Positions 13,801-27,906 of a DNA stretch of 64,000 nt are shown here, one piece after another. A program made the position numbers and the translations under genes. Under the pieces are notes generated by a model. It was not told where the DNA came from. It saw only the letters and a program-made list of their open reading frames with translations, and did no database searches. The stretch spans positions 35,863,360-35,927,359 of the forward strand of contig OX465583.1 in the NCBI GenBank assembly GCA_950022655.1, written 5' to 3'. Each line of letters starts with the position of its first letter. Position 1 is the first letter of the stretch. The stretch is from Alentia gelatinosa. Lineage: Eukaryota; Annelida; Polychaeta; Phyllodocida; Polynoidae.

Positions 13801-15875
13801 ATATGGGGAGTTACGACAGAATTGAATGGGAGATGGCGTGAGCATCGATGCAGGGGAAAATATGGGGTTCCATCTTGCTTCAAAACTAACTCAACAGCGT
13901 TGTACCAATGTTTACCAATGCCAAATCTGTGAGCTCTAAATAGTGAATTAAATGGGTAATACATCGGGAAACTGTCTACGCTATCTTCAGTGAATCCAAA
14001 TATTCAAAGGGACAGGATTATTGTTGAGAATAATTACAGATGACCTTCAAACTTCCGGCAGGTCGAAAGTAATGACCTCTGGCGTGAAAATGGCCAAGCC
14101 ATTGTCGAAACCCGCATTAAGTCCCAACGATCAGGCACAGGCTGTACTGTGATAATCAAGTTTTGCAGTGAACAGTATGCACTCGACAGGTTATCAAATC
14201 ACGACAATTAACTATACGAATGTATGCCATTCCTCCCTGGTCGTGGCAGTGGTAATATGAGAATAGTTGAGATTGCTCCTTTCTTGGCATATTTGTCGGG
14301 ACTTATTTAGGAATCGGAGCCTGTTTTGTAACCCGACCTCCTGGCTCCGAGCGAAGATCCTTCAGAACTAACAGCACAGCAGAGACGTATCGGATGGCTG
14401 CCTGTCGAAGGTGACGGGCGTGATTTGGACTCGTGTCGATATGTGGAATTCGATGAGAGAGCATGCTGTTTAAATCGGCCACATTGCGGCCGAGTCCGGC
14501 CTAATGACTAAGATCCATGACGAACATATTTACAGTGACATGCTTTTCTGTTATGTGCTAACCTTGATAATCAATGATAATAGAATCTCCTGTTACCACC
14601 ATTTGTACATCTTGCATCTTACTTTCAGAGATGGCAGTTTTCCACTTTTACATGGAAACCCTTGTTTTCAATTCCAGTTTATAAATTCATTGTTCATGTA
14701 TAAAACGCAGATCGTATAAACCGATTTATGTTTCATGTTTTGGTGCTCTGAATCTTAATTACACATGAAAAATGTTCCACCTTTTTCCCCCTGATCTTAA
14801 CTGACATCCATATATTAACAGCGATATCCCCTTCTTTTATGCTGTTATGTGCTATCATTAATTTTCAATAATAATAGAATCTCCTATTGCCACAATATGT
14901 ACATCTTTTATCTATACATGTGCAAACGTTAGCAAACTAACACTTCATATAGCCGAGTCTTTTGATAATGGGAAAGCTCAAGATGATAATTCATTCATTC
15001 CAAACCTATTTCCAGAAGAAACAAATTTCCTTCGAGAAAGAAGTATGTGACATTGTTAAGCGATACATGTCCATGTCCATGGTAACGTGGCTTCCTGGTG
15101 CACAAAAGCTGTTAATTAGAAGGAAACCCAAGAGATGAGAATAACTTGGTCCGTACCGGGGTGAGATAAAAGCTGAAACTATACGAGATGAGGTCAGAAA
15201 AAAAGAAACTTCTACACAAGACATTCGGAAATCCCTTATTAAAACAATTTAGGTATCATAGTGTGTATATTTGAAAGGAACTACTGATTCCTTGCTCCCG
15301 TAATAGGACAAGTGTATTCATGTAGTCCCTTTGAGAGTTGGGTGAAGGTAAAAAGATGGAGATAAAAAGTTCAACTTGGAAGCCACTCCGAGATACAAGA
15401 CACTTAACTACTCTGAAACCAAGAATAAAGTACAAGTGTAAATCATTGTATTTTGATAGGGTGTTGTAGAATTCCAGAAAATATCTGATTTCATTACATG
15501 TCTTTATCAAAGTTTAGCGATGTGGAACGGTTGGTGAGGCATTCTTCACAATTGAGGCAGACTGACGCACGCATGAACTAGTTCAGATCTAGGAGATGTA
15601 TGAGTATGGCCATTTCTTATATTTGGAATGGCCCTGCAGGATCCTGACCTACATAGTTTTTTTTCATCATGGTGTTAGAGAACGTAGGATTGATAACGTC
15701 TTACTTTTAGAACGATTATAAATCCCTGATCACTGATGCTGGCTGGTCACAGCCAAAGCTAACCAGAACTAGGCAAAGATAATCATGTACCATAAACAAT
15801 TTGTATAGGAAGGTCGGGCATATAAACATCAACAAACTTTGAGTCGGAAGTACTGCTTGGTTCTTGGCTACTCCA

Positions 15876-15894
15876 CCCCCCCCCCCCCCCCCCC
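15876..15894. repeat. Poly-C run (19)
   Basis: Nineteen consecutive C residues on the plus strand. The length may be approximate if the assembly slipped here. Confidence 0.9.
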
Positions 15895-18800
15895 AATCTT
15901 CTATTTGTGCTATTCATTTCCGGATCTCTCCAAGTCTCCGTATTTAATCAAAATAGATTTGTGTGGAATTAATGCTACACGAAATGATTTACCATAAATC
16001 CCGTTAGTAAGGCAAGTATTAACTCAACAACTACTATAGCTATGTTCGTTGGCTTTATTTGAACAGTATATATAATGTTTCGGCATGATAAGTAACCATT
16101 TTCAAGTATCATAAACATAAAGTTGAAGTTAATATAGTTCATATAAGATAATGTAAACTTAAGATAAGCTTCTGGCAAACATGTCCCGCTTTGTGACGTA
16201 TATTATTGTGTATACATAATCTGGGAAAGGTTTGATGTTAATGCGATCATCCTTATCACAGATTATCGATGATATGTAAACACAACCTCACATACACACT
16301 GCGGTCGGAGAATCGATCCTTCCAATCGAATATTGATATGTTTATAAATCAAATGATGTATTTGAATGTATATACAGGCTACTAGTTCCATTGATTGGTT
16401 GGGTTGTTCTTGTATTCAGAAGCTGTGGTATATTTGCGTAATAGAAATGTCTTGCTTAGAACGTATTGGGGTGTTGGATTTGAGATGTAGACGTTCGGCT
16501 CTGGAAGGGTATTGGTGCACTGAGCTATTTTGACTGCGGAGGGAACGTTGTGAGGGGTGAGGGGCCTCCGAGATATGGCACTGTGCCAGCTCTACGCAGC
16601 TTAGTCTACAACCAGCCTGCACACACATTAAACAAATGTCGTCTGCTACACTCATCTCACGAGAAGAAGAGGCAATTATGGGCGTTCTAACGTGTGATGT
16701 GAGGATGGAGGGAGACACTGAAGTACCTACCACAAAGTGGTACTTTCTTTGATTATTATCAGTATCGGAGCCATCGTGATTCTACGTTTATTAGTTTGTC
16801 TGGAATTTTATTTGTTTTATCGAACTCTCGAGTTTCGCGCTGTGTCGCCAAACATACTCGAGAAGTTATCGGTCTAATCTATCAAACACTTCGATGGACA
16901 TGTTATTGAATGGACTAAAACCTCATGATACTGTTTCTATCAACACCACCGACCTAATGACCAAAATTAATGAAAAGACCAGCACAAGGATAAGCACTCG
17001 AGACAGAAATATACCAACCATTGGAACTGACATCAGCTGCCTATTTAAAGAATTTTTCAGCAAACCTTCTTGTCCATTTTAACATGTTTCTACTGCATTG
17101 GAATTTTGATACATCAATATGTGAAGCACCACTGTACAAATTTACCAAACGAGCTACAATGTGGCAGACATGGACCATTAGATAAGTCGGCCTTGCATGT
17201 TCCGCCCTTTTCGATTGGTTAGAACTTTCAATATATAAGCTGGTGGTGTTCTGGTCCAACTAGGGTGGAAATTATAATCATGAAGTTGTATGTATTCATT
17301 TCTAAGTGCACAAGTCATGCTGTCATCAACCAACAACATCTCCACACCTCGATAAAGTCCCTGCATGTGTTCTTTATTTATATATATAGCGTTTTGAGGC
17401 GCCATTGATGCAGTCATCAAACCAGTGTGGTGGGGCTGTTGTCAATTCTCGTGTACCAGCAATACCCGCTCCATAACTCCACGAGAGAACGTCAACATTG
17501 TATTGAATGTGTGTGTATGAATGTGTGACCTCATTGTGGAACGCCCGGACCATACTTCCGTCTGCACGACACCCAAATAAACAAATAGCGAAAGGAAGGC
17601 GGACTGAATCCTGGATGGTGGCCTAGTTTACTGTTTGGGGAAAGCGAACTAAGTGTATTATACATCCTTAGTACCCAGATGTCACTGGCTACACTAGTAA
17701 CAGCCTTCCCGGAGATAAAAACAGTCTAGGGTGGATAAATATTTTGGGGACTATTCGAGGCAGCCTTTTCAGAAGTAGGAAGCAAGGTCCCGCGCCATAG
17801 ATCTGGCGGCTTGCCCGATTGTGCCGTCGCCATACTGCGAGGGACAAGTGAACGTCAAATGTAAGGCGTACTTAGCTGGTACATAGGGCTCCCTCTATAA
17901 ATTGGTCAAATTCTACCACACAAGCTACACCCTGATGTTACCTTGCAAATCATTAGAACGAAAGGGAGACTATCTTAGAATGTTCTTTGAAAGTGATTGG
18001 TCTTGATACCAGCAATTATTTAAGATAACACTGGACCGAGCGAGACAATTCATTTTTTAGCTTGGGAAAAAAGCAACTTGAATATATATGGGTGCCACTA
18101 TATTTTCCAGCCACGATATTATTTCATTTTTATGAACAATACCTCATCTCTTCCATTTACTTTAAATAATGTACCCATGTATATATACTGTATATCACGG
18201 CCCTGATATACCCTCATCGACCCTGGGACAATAAACCATAAACGAAAGATCAGACAAAGCACACGCGTGGATGTTATTTCGTAAAGGCTAGAAACCCAAA
18301 GTATAGAAGCTAGGGACTGGTACAAAGGGAATTCCACTGTTCACGGGGAATATGAAAATCACGCCTTTGAGTAGAGAATTGTTTATCACGGTTGACCGAC
18401 CATGTATGAATAAGAATACTCCATTTATTGTGGGAATGGGAACGGGTTGTTTGTATTTCATTTTTATTTTCTTGATGTTGTTATTTATCGTTTTTAGGTT
18501 TTTACACGTGTGAACACAGACAACAATACAGTTTTATATTTTCCAAGACTAGCGACGTATAACACCATATATGCAAACATGGCCCGTCTGTTAGGACATT
18601 ACTTGACGATGTTTGGCTGAAAGCACCAAAGTCTTTGCATCGATTGATAAAATATGATCTCGCGATTTAAAAACTAGTTGCTATTATCCATATGAATAAA
18701 CATGTATATTCTTGAGGTATGTGGTAAAGTAGCCTTTGTTTTCACCCGAAACTCGGTCAGGTAAAAAGGCTTTGTAATTCTCGTCGGAATTCGGTGATTG

Positions 18801-19517
18801 GCTGGAATGAGTATGTAGTACTCAACCTGCTGCTGTTTACTTAGAAAAGTAGTACAAACCATGACAGTTTGATAGTCACTTGCAATTACTGGAAATATAT
18901 CCATTCAGCAAATTCCATTCAGGTACACTAACCATGTCTCCATATATTACCTCTAAGCAAAATTGGGTGGAGAACCTCTCAATATAGTTTTCATACTATT
19001 CAATATTTGTCTGTACAATTTGCCCGCCAGTAGACTAGCATGAGATACCCAGCTGCGGAAGTGAGTGGCCTAGACAAGGGACATGTATTTCCTTGTTTCT
19101 AGCGATGGGTCCGACATGTGGCTGACAGCCTACCCGACCCTGCCACATGCAGTGAGTTGCAGTGGCGGTGCTTCGTGTAGCCGATCCTACGTGATCTGTG
19201 TCTGTCTGCCGGCACACGAATGTCGTCTGCTTTTCCCCGAAGCCTCACTTGATGGTCCTCGTTCGGTGTCTGGTCATGTTTGGACGTGATCGGCCAGATG
19301 TTTGAGTAGGACCAGCGCCCAACTCAATAACTACCGTCTCGTCCACGATGAATGAAACCTCTGTCACTTGGCCAATGTTACAGATTTTCTCCTTTTTTTT
19401 CAAATTCAGTTTCAATAGAAAAATTGGCAGGATATATGGTTGTATCACAAACTGATCGCGTAGAAACAAAAATTGATATTTCAATCTCAGCTTTGGTGTT
19501 CGTGTATTTAGTGGGTT

Positions 19518-19537
19518 CCCCCCCCCCCCCCCCCCCC
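19518..19537. repeat. Poly-C run (20)
   Basis: Twenty consecutive C residues on the plus strand, in an AT-rich setting. Confidence 0.9.
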
Positions 19538-19810
19538 AGATAATTACAATATGGTTTTAGGTAAAAATCGAAGGGCGCTGCGCAACTAAGCATGCTGAGT
19601 CATAGCTTGTTGGGAGAAGGAAGACAGTTTTGTTACGAGGATTGCTCGTTCCTCATTCCCAGATTTCTATATGATAAAAATCGGTCAATTGTCATGCGTT
19701 TCAGCAGTATTGAACTATCTGTCAGTAAAGTATCTCTGACGGTACACCTGATGTTTAGATGATAGTACAGTCACACAGACGTCAACCCTCATAAGCCGAC
19801 TCAGTCTCCA

Positions 19811-19813
19811 CCC

Positions 19814-19844
<31 letters not shown>

Positions 19845-19846
19845 AC
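19811..19846. repeat. Poly-C run (20) followed by (AC)8
   Basis: Twenty C residues at 19811-19830 run directly into eight AC dinucleotides, a compound microsatellite. Confidence 0.9.
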
Positions 19847-20929
19847 CCATCCCCCGGTGACATCATCAAGGTGCGGCTTTGAGGCGCGGAGAGTTGAATT
19901 ATATCCAGTACCGCGAGTGACATTGACAAACAGCGCCGCAAAAACGCATCATATACGTTTGGAATTCCCCCTTGAATCAGAAATATACCATGTTATCCAT
20001 TATCAGGTGTCAATGTGTGGATTTTCCATATCCTCAAACCGTGCGTTCACTGCACTCCTGATACACGCCGATAGGCCTTGGATTGACCTCCCGATTCAAA
20101 ATTTTAAAAATGTTTAGGATATTAGACGAAATCGTAGCTGTGTTCCACACTTCTACGATTTACCCTGTGATACATACCAAGGACCACGAGTGGCTCCCGA
20201 TAAGCCACCATTAAAACTGCGAATCGTACACCTTCCGATAAGATCAAATATGTTCTATTTTTCCTATAAACGTTAAGACGTAGTAAAACGTGAACGGTGT
20301 TTCCAGTGTTCATTGTTACACAGCATTTCTATGAAGCGCAAACAAAAAGAGTTTTAAATGAATAGTGCATACCGTCTATCAGACTGAAGGGTTTTGCCGC
20401 AGGGAAATTATTGTCTTTTAAACCCAATTAACGATAATAATTATACTTAAATGCGTCCCTTTAAAAAAGATGGTGGGCCTGCTGAACAGACGTTAGTAAA
20501 TACTGATAATATTGTCACACGGAAACAAACTATTAAAAAAGCAGTACTTTTAGCCCTATACATGCGAAGTAGGTTTTGATTTAGAGGAAAACTATTTTTG
20601 TTATGAAAAGCAAATTTATTCCTCGATGAAGGAGTCCTGCGGGGTTGTATTTAAAGGGTATACACACTAACACCATAAATACAGCTTTGTACCGAAGTTG
20701 TCTTAAAGTGAAAATAGGACATTCCTTCTGAGAAGTGCCCCCTCCCCTCTTATGAAGTACAACTGGGATGAGGACCTGGTGTTTTAGTGAGACTATTGTA
20801 ACCTGTCGACCGTGTCCAGTGTTCTGGGTTTTTTAAACTCACTTAAATTCTCCAGACTACAACAATCATCCCTATTTTGGATGTTCCTCCTTGTTGCAGT
20901 CTAAATATATACAGGGTAACAGACAGGGC

Positions 20930-21300
20930 AGTCGCCTGTCCACCGTGATGCCTCAGCAGCTGGCTTGGACGGCATGTTGACCAGTTGGCGTGCCAACCTG
21001 ATAGGATTTATATGTCTGCTTGAGGTTACTGCAAAATCTCCTACTTGTTGTAGCTGCTGGAGGCAGAGGCAACCAGTGAGAGTCTACAGTCTGCTGGTGT
21101 ACTGTCTAACACTTGGACACTCGTATACTCTTACGATTACTTATACACCCACACCTTCGTATATTGATGAATACACGATATATCTTGTATAGCGTTTCAC
21201 CCTGCCACTCATACACTCTGGAGAGGCTGGAAGATAGGGCTATCCATTAGCCCTAAGCTTTACTCCAGGGTAAATAAAAACCTTTAAAAAAAAATAATAA
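20930..21300 (+). mobile_element. Probable 3' tail of a non-LTR retroelement
   Basis: The stretch ends in a polyadenylation-like AAATAAAAACC, then A-rich AAAAAAAAATAATAATA, the way 3' ends of many non-LTR elements finish. No reverse-transcriptase coding remains in it. Its 5' limit is uncertain. It abuts the truncated reverse transcriptase that starts at about 21300. Confidence 0.4.
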
Positions 21301-22682
21301 TACCCTCTGACACTGACAGTGTACCATGTTCTAAAATCGCAAGGTTTAATAAACAGCAACCAGTATGGTTACCAAAAAGGAGTTGGTACGATAGATGCAA
21401 TTGCGGACCTAGTGAATGACCTTTATTACAATAGGGATAAGTCGTTAATCACATGTGCAGTATTTGTAGACTTTAAAAAGGCGTTTGACAGTGTGCACCA
21501 CGGGACCTTAATAAAAAAGTTGGAGCAGTTAAATGTATCTTCCTCAACATTGCGCTGGATTGGTTCTTATTTGAGTGAAAGATTTCAAAGGATTAGAATA
21601 GGGAATAGCACCTCGGAGTGGAGACCTGTCAAGTATGGAGTGCCCCAAGGATCCGTCCTGGGGCCGCTATTGTTCATTTTTTACATTAACGACTTGACCA
21701 ACATTCTGAATAATCATAATATATCATATAAATTTTACGCTGATGACTTAGTAATTTTTAAGGAAGGTAAAAACTTGAATGAAATAACAGAGCACGTGCA
21801 AACTAGCCTAGATAGCTTGCATGAATGGACACAAGAGAACTTTCTAACAGTCAACAGCAATAAGACAAAGGTACTCTGGTTCTCGTCTAGAACTAAATTG
21901 AAAAAACTAGAACCTAATGACCTATTCTTGGGATTGACTAAACTTACGAGAGTGAGCGAATATACTTACCTCGGCACAGTGCTTGATGAAACCCTATCTT
22001 TTGATAAAAATATCAAAATGACCATAAAAAAACTCAATAGGAAAATTTTCCTCCTCGGTAAGATTCGGCACCTAATCACGCAGAAGATGGCATGTAAAAT
22101 ATACAAACAGAGTATAACTCCCGTTATAGATTATGCTTCATACCTACATGGTTGTGGAACTCAACGGTTAAGAGAAAAATTACAGAGAAGCCAAAATCGA
22201 GGACTGCGATTATGTTTGAATGCGGGGCCCCGGGTGCACACTGTCGACGACCTCCACCAAATCTCTGGAATCCAGAATCTGGAAAGGAGGCGTGATGAAA
22301 TACTATTAACTTTTATCAGAAGGAGGTTATTGTCGATCCTAGGGGTTCATAAAACAATAGAATATGTAAACGAAATAAACAGGGAAACAGATATGGTGAC
22401 GAGAGCGATGTCAGGTTCCATGCTACACTTACCCAGGCTAAATACTGAGTTTGCTAAAAAGGCACCCTTTTATAGGGGGTCAGTGTCATGGAACAAAATT
22501 CCAGAATGGATAAGGAGGCTGGATAAGAAGGAAACCTTTAAATGTCAAATCAGGAAAATGATGGTTTTAAGATAAGGCCACTGTTAGCATGGCACCTGAC
22601 TGCTGTTTTATGGTACCAGTCAAACCTATGACCTCTCACCCGAACTCGAATGTTTTTTTTTGTTTTTGTTTTTGTTTTGACT
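21299..22682 (+). mobile_element. 5'-truncated non-LTR (LINE) retrotransposon
   Basis: The element starts abruptly within the finger region of the reverse transcriptase, just after the A-rich tail of a preceding element. It runs through the end of its ORF into a short 3' UTR. It ends near 22645-22680 in a T-rich microsatellite with TTTTTG units. No endonuclease domain or 5' UTR is present, as expected from incomplete target-primed reverse transcription. It lies in sense orientation in UBALD intron 2. The clade (Jockey, CR1 or a relative) cannot be settled by eye. Confidence 0.85.
21319..22575 (+). pseudogene. Reverse transcriptase, C-terminal 418 residues, truncated at 5' end
   Basis: The frame is open for 418 residues and shows the core palm motifs of non-LTR reverse transcriptases. 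Motif A is FVDFKKAFDSV, with its aspartate at residue 51. Motif B is GVPQGSVLGPLLF at 107-119. Motif C is YADDLVIF at 140-147. The thumb and C-terminal region follow to a TAA at 22573. All three catalytic aspartates remain and no stop or frameshift interrupts it, so the copy looks fairly young. The in-frame stop at 21298 belongs to the preceding A-rich tail, so the natural start and N-terminal endonuclease are missing. The fragment cannot be autonomous. Confidence 0.92.
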
Positions 22683-23256
22683 CAATATAAGCAATTATTT
22701 TACTTACTGACTGTTTCTTGTGGGCCTCATGCACATACTTACAGACCTTTTTCTGCCGCTGCACATCAGTAACAAATATGCGGGAACGAGGAATCAAGTG
22801 AGATTCCACGAACTTGACATAAACACTATAAGAGCGAGGTATCAAGAGATGATGCCATGCTCGTAATTACTGAGACTGGATGTGTGTATATATATATATT
22901 GAACTACCTTGTACTGCATACTACTCAGAGAAAAAGCGTTTTAATGAAGGAGTATATGCATGACCCAGACACAAACAACACCAATCATCAAACGCCTCTT
23001 GTCATCATTATTTGTCACCCAAATTATTTCAAACACTGTTATTTGAGCACAGAACCTGTTATAACTGTTTTTGCACTTTTTTTCCAATTGGAACACGTAC
23101 CTACACCCTTGTTATACAGTATAGTTGAAAGTGACGCAAGCAATTTACAGAATGTAAAAGCTATGAATACAGACTGTCACAAGGTATGATGGAAGATCGG
23201 AGTCATTGTACTAGCGAATCAGACCAAATAAAAAAAAAATAAAAAAAAAACTATGG

Positions 23257-23582
23257 AGAAACCAACCAAGAGTTAGTCGTGTTGTTGTTTATCGAACAAC
23301 AGCAAGATCGCATATTAATGTGCGAGGCGAAGCCAAGAGTAGTAATACGCGATCTTGCCGGAGTGCGATGAACAATAACATGACTAACTCAAGTTTGGTT
23401 TAGAATTTATCCTACCCCGCCTGTCTAAATTACTTCTACATTAACAAATGACGTCATTTGTCAAGTGTATCCCACTAGAGCGATATTTTTTATTTTTCTG
23501 AACTCCAGACTGAATACAGTGACCCAATGTTAAGCCTATGGAGTTTTTTATTAGGGGTAGGATAAAGACTATTAGAGGATTG
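23257..23582 (-). repeat. Hairpin repeat, family H, copy 1
   Basis: Positions 23257-23403 form an imperfect palindrome. The left arm (AGTTAGTCGTGTTGTTGTTT, then GCAAGATCGC) is mirrored on the right with a few mismatches (GCGATCTTGC, then AACAATAACATGACTAACT). Immediately to the right lies a segment bounded by TTTATCCTACCCC (from about 23411) and GGGGTAGGATAAA (ending about 23577). The same bounding motifs recur in the copies near 25.8 and 28.9 kb. No coding capacity. It looks like a non-autonomous foldback element. Confidence 0.65.
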
Positions 23583-25805
23583 CCTGTCAGTTGGTTGGCT
23601 GTTAGTGGATCGATTTTCTGTGGACTGTAAATGGACTGTCTTAACTCATTACATGTCTTCCTATTTCTTACCTTTCTTCTCATCATCTATCACTCATCAC
23701 CTAATACTCCTTACCCCACTGCCTCTAAAGCACCCTATCGCTCATCAAACTACCCTATTCGCCTGCTCTCCGAGTACTTCTCTATTCAATCACTGAAGTT
23801 TATCACATGGTATTTGTTCACTCTTTGAGGTTCTACCCACTTCGCCACTTCCAGTTATCTTTTACTTATGAGTATTTAACAGCCTCAATATTGTGGCTTG
23901 CCTTTAAACCAGTAACTTTTTTTGTTCTCATCTCGAACCTTCTCGCATGTTTTAATGATGTCGCGTCATTTTGTGGTGACACCGCTGCGGATCACGTCGC
24001 GCATGCGTGCGTGTGGCTCACGGGACGCTGCATGCGCGGCTTCACAATTACTACCTGGTCGCACTCAGGCTGACTCAAATCTGCTGTGACGTGGCGGCTT
24101 TCTCAGAAACGCGCCCCCAGTACATGAGTAAACATAGCTCGTTAATCATAACCCGGCTTATAACGTCTAGACAAGTCTGGACCATGGTCTTCACTGTTGT
24201 TTCGATTTATTTCTATTATTGTGTGCCTGTATTTTTCCTTGATGCATTGATCTGCTCACTAAACTGAAATATCCTTTACTCTGCCAAAAATAATAGTTCA
24301 GTAAATTTTATCAATTCTTCTCAGATAGAATTTCGGTGTTACATTGAATTTGGGATACCAATCCTCCAGTATACTAAATCATCAAAATGCTATCTCATAT
24401 AATCCGTCATCAATGTGAGACTCTAGGCTGTTGACACGATTCTTAAAGGTACATCCCCTAGTTTCATCCCCAGTAAATAAATTCCCCAAATAGACCTCAA
24501 CTCATTTCTGTTTCGAAACAGTCCCACAACCCTCTAAACAGGTGCACAAACACAAGTCACTCTTCAAGCGGGTTTATTGTTCAATACCATCTATTTAGTA
24601 GACGTATGTTATGATGGGAGAATGTATATTTGTCTCTGTTCTCGACCTGACCCCATGACCTGCGAACTTTCACCTCAGCTCCCTGAAAACCTATGGTTGT
24701 CGCCTCCCCATGTCGCAACGCCACGTCTAGCAAGGCGAACTTTGACCGACCCAACGTGGGCCCACATGGTGGGTTAAAATCTGAAGAGGTGACGTCAAAA
24801 CCCTGGAGGCTCATCATTCCATTCAGAATGAGTTGTTATGAAACAAGTGGCAGGAAGAGTTGTTTAAAATCTGTCCCCATTTGGACTCAAGAAAAGTAAA
24901 CTATTTATACACCTACTTAAATCGGTAGCTAATAATAGTGCTTTACGAGATACTGGTACTTTCAAAAATTACACACGTATGTATATTCATGTTGACGGAG
25001 AGGGGTCGGCCGCTGGGGCCCATGCATAAATATTTAAGTAGAGTTTCGGTTATATAATTGTAATTTATATATACATATATATAACATTTGACTAATTGTT
25101 TTTTTTAATAAACGGCAAGGGCTTCGGGACATAATATAGTATTGAAAACAGAATTCATGATATGGCTATTTCACTCATTAACAAAGTCGACGGACTTCAT
25201 TTTTCACATAGGCAATAACCTTGTGCATTATAGAAATCGACAGAAATAATTATATTGAAAATGCATTAGTTAAAAAAAACGGACGTGCCTCTCGTGGTAG
25301 AAGTGAAAACGGAAATGAAGGCGCTACCTGCTTCACTCTGTTCCGACGAAGAGGTTGGTCGGGTTCAGTCTCATAGAGTATTTGGGATGTGTGCCTTAAA
25401 CTAGGTAATATTGTATTTTTAAAGGCAGGAATACGTGATAAGAAATATTCATAGCTTAACAAATTCATAATGAATCCTAGCTTTATGTTCCTTGTATTTT
25501 CCAAAAATACACACAGAAGGAAATAAGAAAATAGAAAATTAGCTTTGATGATATGAAATAGCACACTCTCCAAGCAGTACAAAAGGTCTGACAGGAGAGT
25601 AACAGACATTTCCCCATAGTGCGTCAAGGACACCACAGATTTAGCCTGACCAGAGATAATATAGTGTAGCTCTGGCGGCCATTGTAGTCTTGACTATCAA
25701 AACCAATGGTGCCCTCTAGGCATCAATTTGTTTTAATGTGTTGGTGTTTGAAAAGTTATTTTGCTGTACACGAAATACCAGTTCTATGGAATCCTGTGAT
25801 ATAGG

Positions 25806-26066
25806 TTCATGCTTTATCCTACCCCTAAAAAAAACAACTTCATATGCTTAACATGGGATTTCTTTATGTCATGGGTGTGACATGAAGTGTTATTTATGTC
25901 ACTACTTTCTAATGCTGAAAAAATGTGGAAGCGGGGTAGGATCAAATCTAGACGCCACTCTTTGGCTGGCTTCGTAATGTCACTCGTCTTCGACTCATGA
26001 AATTACGGAGCCAACAAAATGCGTGACATACACTCAGATTCAAACTCGTGACATCTCTTCATAATA
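25806..26066 (+). repeat. Hairpin repeat, family H, copy 2
   Basis: It begins TTTATCCTACCCCT near 25813 and carries CATATGCTTAACAT, TTTATGTCACTACTTTCTAA and GCGGGGTAGGATCAAA. A decayed hairpin built on CTCGTCTTCGACTCATGAAA and ACGGAGCCAACAAAATGCGT follows. Order and wording match the copy ending near 29130. It ends about 160 bases before the UBALD exon 3 acceptor. Confidence 0.6.
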
Positions 26067-26206
26067 TTGCATATGGAATAATGCAGGGCTCGAGAAGCAT
26101 TTTAATGTGAAAGAAAAAAAAATTAAGAAGACCTTAAATCTTTACAAAATCTGAAACGGGTGTTGATAGCTTTCACCGGGTTGCAGTATTGATTGTTATA
26201 AAATGA

Positions 26207-26395
<189 letters not shown>

Positions 26396-27690
26396 GCCAC
26401 GCCCACTGCCTTCAGACCACACCCCTCTAACGCTACCGGAGGACTTAATATGACGTACATTACTTATATACTGTTCTCTAGACGTCCAACATGTCAGAAT
26501 TCGAGCAAGCCAGATCTGTGTAGTCATCGGCAACAACAAAAAATTATACTATCGAAACGCAAGGAAGAATGGACTGTTTGTTAAACGTATAAGGTAATCG
26601 TGAGTTTCTTCGTGTGTGTGGCTTTCTTATTTTCATTTTTGACCCACTCGGAGAGGGGTATTTGTTGGAAGAAAGGAAACAAAACAGACAACAAACAGTG
26701 ATCATGGACAGTCGAGTCCGGAAAGGCTCACCAGACGATATGGACCATTGGTTGTTTAGTTGGGCACCAGGTGGCGACTTCGTGACGTGAGGTGGCGCCA
26801 CCTTGTATGGCAGCGGAGAGTGAGGACGCCGCGTTCGTGTTCGTGGACGATGCTCGAGGAACCGGAGCGAGGGAGAAATAAATCACGAGGGCAGCCGCCG
26901 CTAACGGTTACCTTTAAAAATATCTGTTCATCTGTCTTTGGGCCCGTTCGGCAAAGCAAGGGCAGCCTGAACGCCCAGAACTTCTTTCTTCTTGATCCCA
27001 AAGCGCGGAACTCGGCATCTAGAGCGAGACAGTAGAGGTGGACGTCCAAGAGTGACACAGTACTACTACATTACATACATTCGTACATTATTACCTACAG
27101 ACATAGTTGTGTACCTTGTGGGAGACCTGGACAGAACATGCCATCACGGAAACCTGATCTTTTGTTGTGTCCTGGTCGACCAAGTGTATATAAGAAACAC
27201 GTTACCTCAGGTTACTTGTAATATATGTACAAATGGTAAAGAGTTGGTGATCGAATATCAGAGCTGGCAATTTTTTGTTTTTCCCCCCCAGTCACTGATT
27301 GGTGGCTTTTTTCGTTGTGGATGTGACCTTGACCTTTGTGTCCTTACCCCCTTTTAGTACAATATATGTAACATCAAGCTGTTTGTATATTGCTTGTATA
27401 TTTCGTTCCGTTTAAGAGAACATATTACTATGTATGTATGGTATGGTGAAATGTAGGTGTATCTGTGGAGATGTTTACTCATTTTATTATTGGATATATA
27501 TATATATGTATTAACCTTATAGGTCAGAGCTGTTGGAAAAGCCATCCGCGAGTGGACAGCAAATTAATAGATTGTCATTTTTTGTAATATTTTTCTGACC
27601 TGCTAAGTCAGAGTGCACTCATGCTGATTCAAACAAATTGAGCTTTATATCACCAACCTTTCATATTAAAGTCTGATTGTTAACACAGCT
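26396..27690 (+). other. Probable UBALD 3' UTR
   Basis: No gene is recognisable between the UBALD stop and about 27.7 kb. An ATTAAA hexamer at 27665-27670 followed by GT-rich sequence is the best-looking transcript end. An AATAAA at 26877-26882 lies in a GC-rich stretch and could give a shorter form. The extent is inferred from the hexamers only. Confidence 0.4.
27665..27670 (+). terminator. Candidate polyadenylation signal for UBALD
   Basis: ATTAAA is followed within 40 bases by a GT-rich stretch (TGATTGTTAAC, then CTGTGGTTATGCGTTATCTG). Confidence 0.35.
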
Positions 27691-27906
27691 GTGGTTATGC
27701 GTTATCTGTGTCAATGAATCGTTTACCAAACGAAAATAGAGAATGATGAGAGATGCGTCTGTCAGGAAAAATATGATAGAAACGATTTTATACATTTGGT
27801 TCTATTAGATATTCATTCATTAACGTAGAAGAAAATGTATGGAGTTGTTTTTTTTAGTTTTAATTTCATTTAAAGTATCATCTTTACCTACTATATCTAA
27901 AAAATT

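Noticed and set aside
25250..25636. 128-codon minus-strand open frame
   Set aside because: No family resemblance and AT-driven composition; it lies in intronic sequence and lacks supporting signals.
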